DNA of 64,000 nucleotides from Planctomycetota bacterium (GTDB lineage: Bacteria; Planctomycetota; Brocadiia; SM23-32; JAKLEA01): positions 44,901 through 108,900 of the forward strand of contig JAKLEA010000021.1 of the NCBI GenBank assembly GCA_022711755.1, given 5' to 3'. The translations under genes were made by a program, and so were the position numbers. The notes beneath the pieces were generated by a model. The model saw nothing but the letters and a program-made list of their open reading frames with translations, had not been told where the DNA came from and searched no databases. Each line of letters starts with the position of its first letter. The first letter of the stretch is position 1. This document shows positions 63,048 through 64,000 of the stretch, in pieces.

Positions 63048-63080
63048 AAAAGGGCGGCAAGAATTATCCTACCGCCCTTT
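63048..63080. terminator. bidirectional intrinsic terminator
   Basis: AAAGGGCGG and CCGCCCTTT form a perfect 9-bp stem around a 14-base loop. On the minus strand the stem ends in TTTT, closing the PEP-CTERM gene; on the plus strand it closes the PAP2-like gene. Confidence 0.85.
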
Positions 63081-63108
63081 AATCATGCGTCTGAAATCGT
63101 TTTTTGTG

Positions 63109-63699
63109 CTACTTGCTGCGCCTGCGGGCAATGCCCAGACCGGCCAGACCCATGAGCATCAGAGCCACAGTCGTCGGTTCCGGAACGGCCGTGCCGACGT
63201 AAAAGTCAATCTTCGGATAATTAGCGAACGGTGTCTGAATGGGTATGAACGAAATTGAAGAGATCGGCTTGTCGGTTGTGAAACCACGGAAGGCAGTTCC
63301 ATTGATTGTCTCTATGGTTCCGTTGCTGAGCATGACAATAAGATCTTGGGCTATTACATCACCGTTGACGTCTGTGCTGGCAAAGTAACCTCCCACCGCT
63401 GTAACCGGCGCTCCAGTAAATGTAAATATCAATGGTTTGTTATTATTGGTTGATAAAGCGCCAACATATGACCAAAGTCCATCCTCGGAACTCGCGGTCC
63501 AACTGTATCCGTTCACGACTGGAGAGTCCCATGTTAGTTGACTGCTGTCCAGAGGATTCCCCCACGTCCAGCCTGCGAAAACTTCGTTGTGATAATCCGG
63601 AGCCAGCATGCTGACAAAGCTGGCTTCATCGGTGTATATGGCATCGCCATATGCAACCGATCCCAATAGCATCAACAGCAGAAGAATCGCGCGTTTCAT
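63109..63699 (-). CDS. PEP-CTERM sorting domain protein
   Basis: The 196-residue protein starts ATG 63699 after CAGGAGGACAGGAACAG and has a signal peptide (MKRAILLLLMLLGSVAYG). The body is beta-rich (FAGWTWGNP, TWDSPVVNGYSW), like the small domain found in many secreted PEP-CTERM proteins. The C-terminus is a classic sorting signal: VPEPTTVALM, a short hydrophobic stretch, and RRRSK. An exosortase would cut at the PEP motif and release the protein to the envelope; no exosortase gene is in the window. A TATAAT-like hexamer lies at 63772-63777 on the minus strand. Confidence 0.93.
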   Translation of the reverse strand: MKRAILLLLMLLGSVAYGDAIYTDEASFVSMLAPDYHNEVFAGWTWGNPLDSSQLTWDSPVVNGYSWTASSEDGLWSYVGALSTNNNKPLIFTFTGAPVTAVGGYFASTDVNGDVIAQDLIVMLSNGTIETINGTAFRGFTTDKPISSISFIPIQTPFANYPKIDFYVGTAVPEPTTVALMLMGLAGLGIARRRSK

Positions 63700-63885
63700 C
63701 TGTTCCTGTCCTCCTGAAGTGCCATTGAAAATGAAGTGCGGGTGCGCCCCCGCCACGGAATTTCACATTCAATTATAATACCTGATAAATCGGTGAGGGG
63801 GCGCTCCACATCGCAGAATTGATCGCCGCTCAGTTCTACGCCTATGAAGTAATCAGCCGCGCCCCGACCTAACCCCGCGCGCGCC

Positions 63886-64000
63886 TCAAAACTCAACGCC
63901 CATCCCTGTCCAAAGGTCTCCATCCGCGCCCTCCCACTCCAATAACTCCCGCGGCCCGCGCCTCAATATCGCCCCTACTCCGTAAAACCTCACTCCCCCC
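63886..64000 (-). CDS. possible C-terminus of a gene running off the right edge
   Basis: On the minus strand the frame entering from the right edge stays open for about 38 codons and ends with TGA at 63886-63888. It reads VRFYGVGAILRRG, then ELLEWEGADGDLWTGMGVEF. The alternating aromatic/hydrophobic pattern and the terminal Phe resemble the closing strand of an outer-membrane beta-barrel. This is an inference from a short piece. If correct, it is upstream of the PEP-CTERM gene on the same strand. Confidence 0.35.
   Translation of the reverse strand, partial: GGVRFYGVGAILRRGPRELLEWEGADGDLWTGMGVEF

Noticed and set aside
63696..63923. 75-codon minus-strand frame upstream of the PEP-CTERM gene
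   Set aside because: It runs through that gene's promoter and ribosome-binding region and has no recognisable features.

Overview
The window is GC-rich, densely coded chromosomal DNA with few and short gaps, GTG/TTG starts beside ATG, and clear Shine-Dalgarno sites. It probably comes from a Planctomycetota-like or related free-living bacterium (PVC group, Sumerlaeota or Hydrogenedentota). The reasons are a sulfatase with a Tat signal, GxGYxYP and DUF4091/GH123-type carbohydrate proteins, a PEP-CTERM protein, a Minf_1886-type protein, many Gfo/Idh/MocA oxidoreductases, and no SusC/SusD pair. No rRNA, tRNA, CRISPR array, transposase or phage gene was recognised, so the phylum is an inference from gene content only.

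Layout. 1-5040 (+): end of an alpha/beta hydrolase, two small proteins, a sigma-54 response regulator without a kinase, a flavoprotein and mnmA. 5080-17255 (-): a carbohydrate block with SGNH hydrolase, GxGYxYP protein, alginate-lyase-like protein, DegT aminotransferase, Gfo/Idh dehydrogenase, sulfatase and GH29 fucosidase, with fhs (formate-THF ligase) among them. 17488-20804 (+): aroA, a small possibly Sm-like protein, queE and queA. 21000-22514: an exported helical-repeat protein behind a strong promoter. 22623-29481 (+): a complete five-gene oligopeptide ABC importer whose first permease carries a large extra membrane domain. 29491-31761 (-): a lipoprotein alpha-galactosidase, divergent across a palindrome-filled spacer from a secreted EF-hand/C25-like protein (32341-34239). 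34252-37817 (-): a 7TM histidine kinase and sigma-54 regulator pair. 38043-43465 (-): a GH123-like and GH42 pair, divergent from a Gfo/Idh gene. 43687-48713: mixed accessory genes (methyltransferase, GxxExxY cassette, YjbQ, GNAT, rhomboid). 48741-59294 (+): an iron alcohol dehydrogenase, a terminator, then a tight lysC-cimA-phoU-like-FGGY kinase-phosphomannomutase-tldD-pmbA run. 59330-62077 (-): a Ca2+-type P-ATPase. 62297-64000: a PAP2-like membrane protein, a PEP-CTERM protein and the tail of another gene at the right edge.

How it fits together: the lifestyle looks saprophytic. Sulfated or uronic-acid glycans and galactosides are opened by exported or lipid-anchored enzymes, sugars are reworked by oxidoreductases, and peptides come in through the Opp system. 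The housekeeping genes (aroA, queE/queA, mnmA, lysC/cimA, fhs) are interleaved rather than grouped on an island.

The least explained items are non-coding or small: a 512-bp GxxExxY cassette with matched inverted ends, two copies of a GTAGGGT-type foldback repeat each placed just after a stop codon, a nested palindrome at 31935-32122, twin ATG-loop hairpins at 11433-11477, the expanded permease, and the EF-hand/C25-like exoprotein. No single clearly new multi-gene system is evident.
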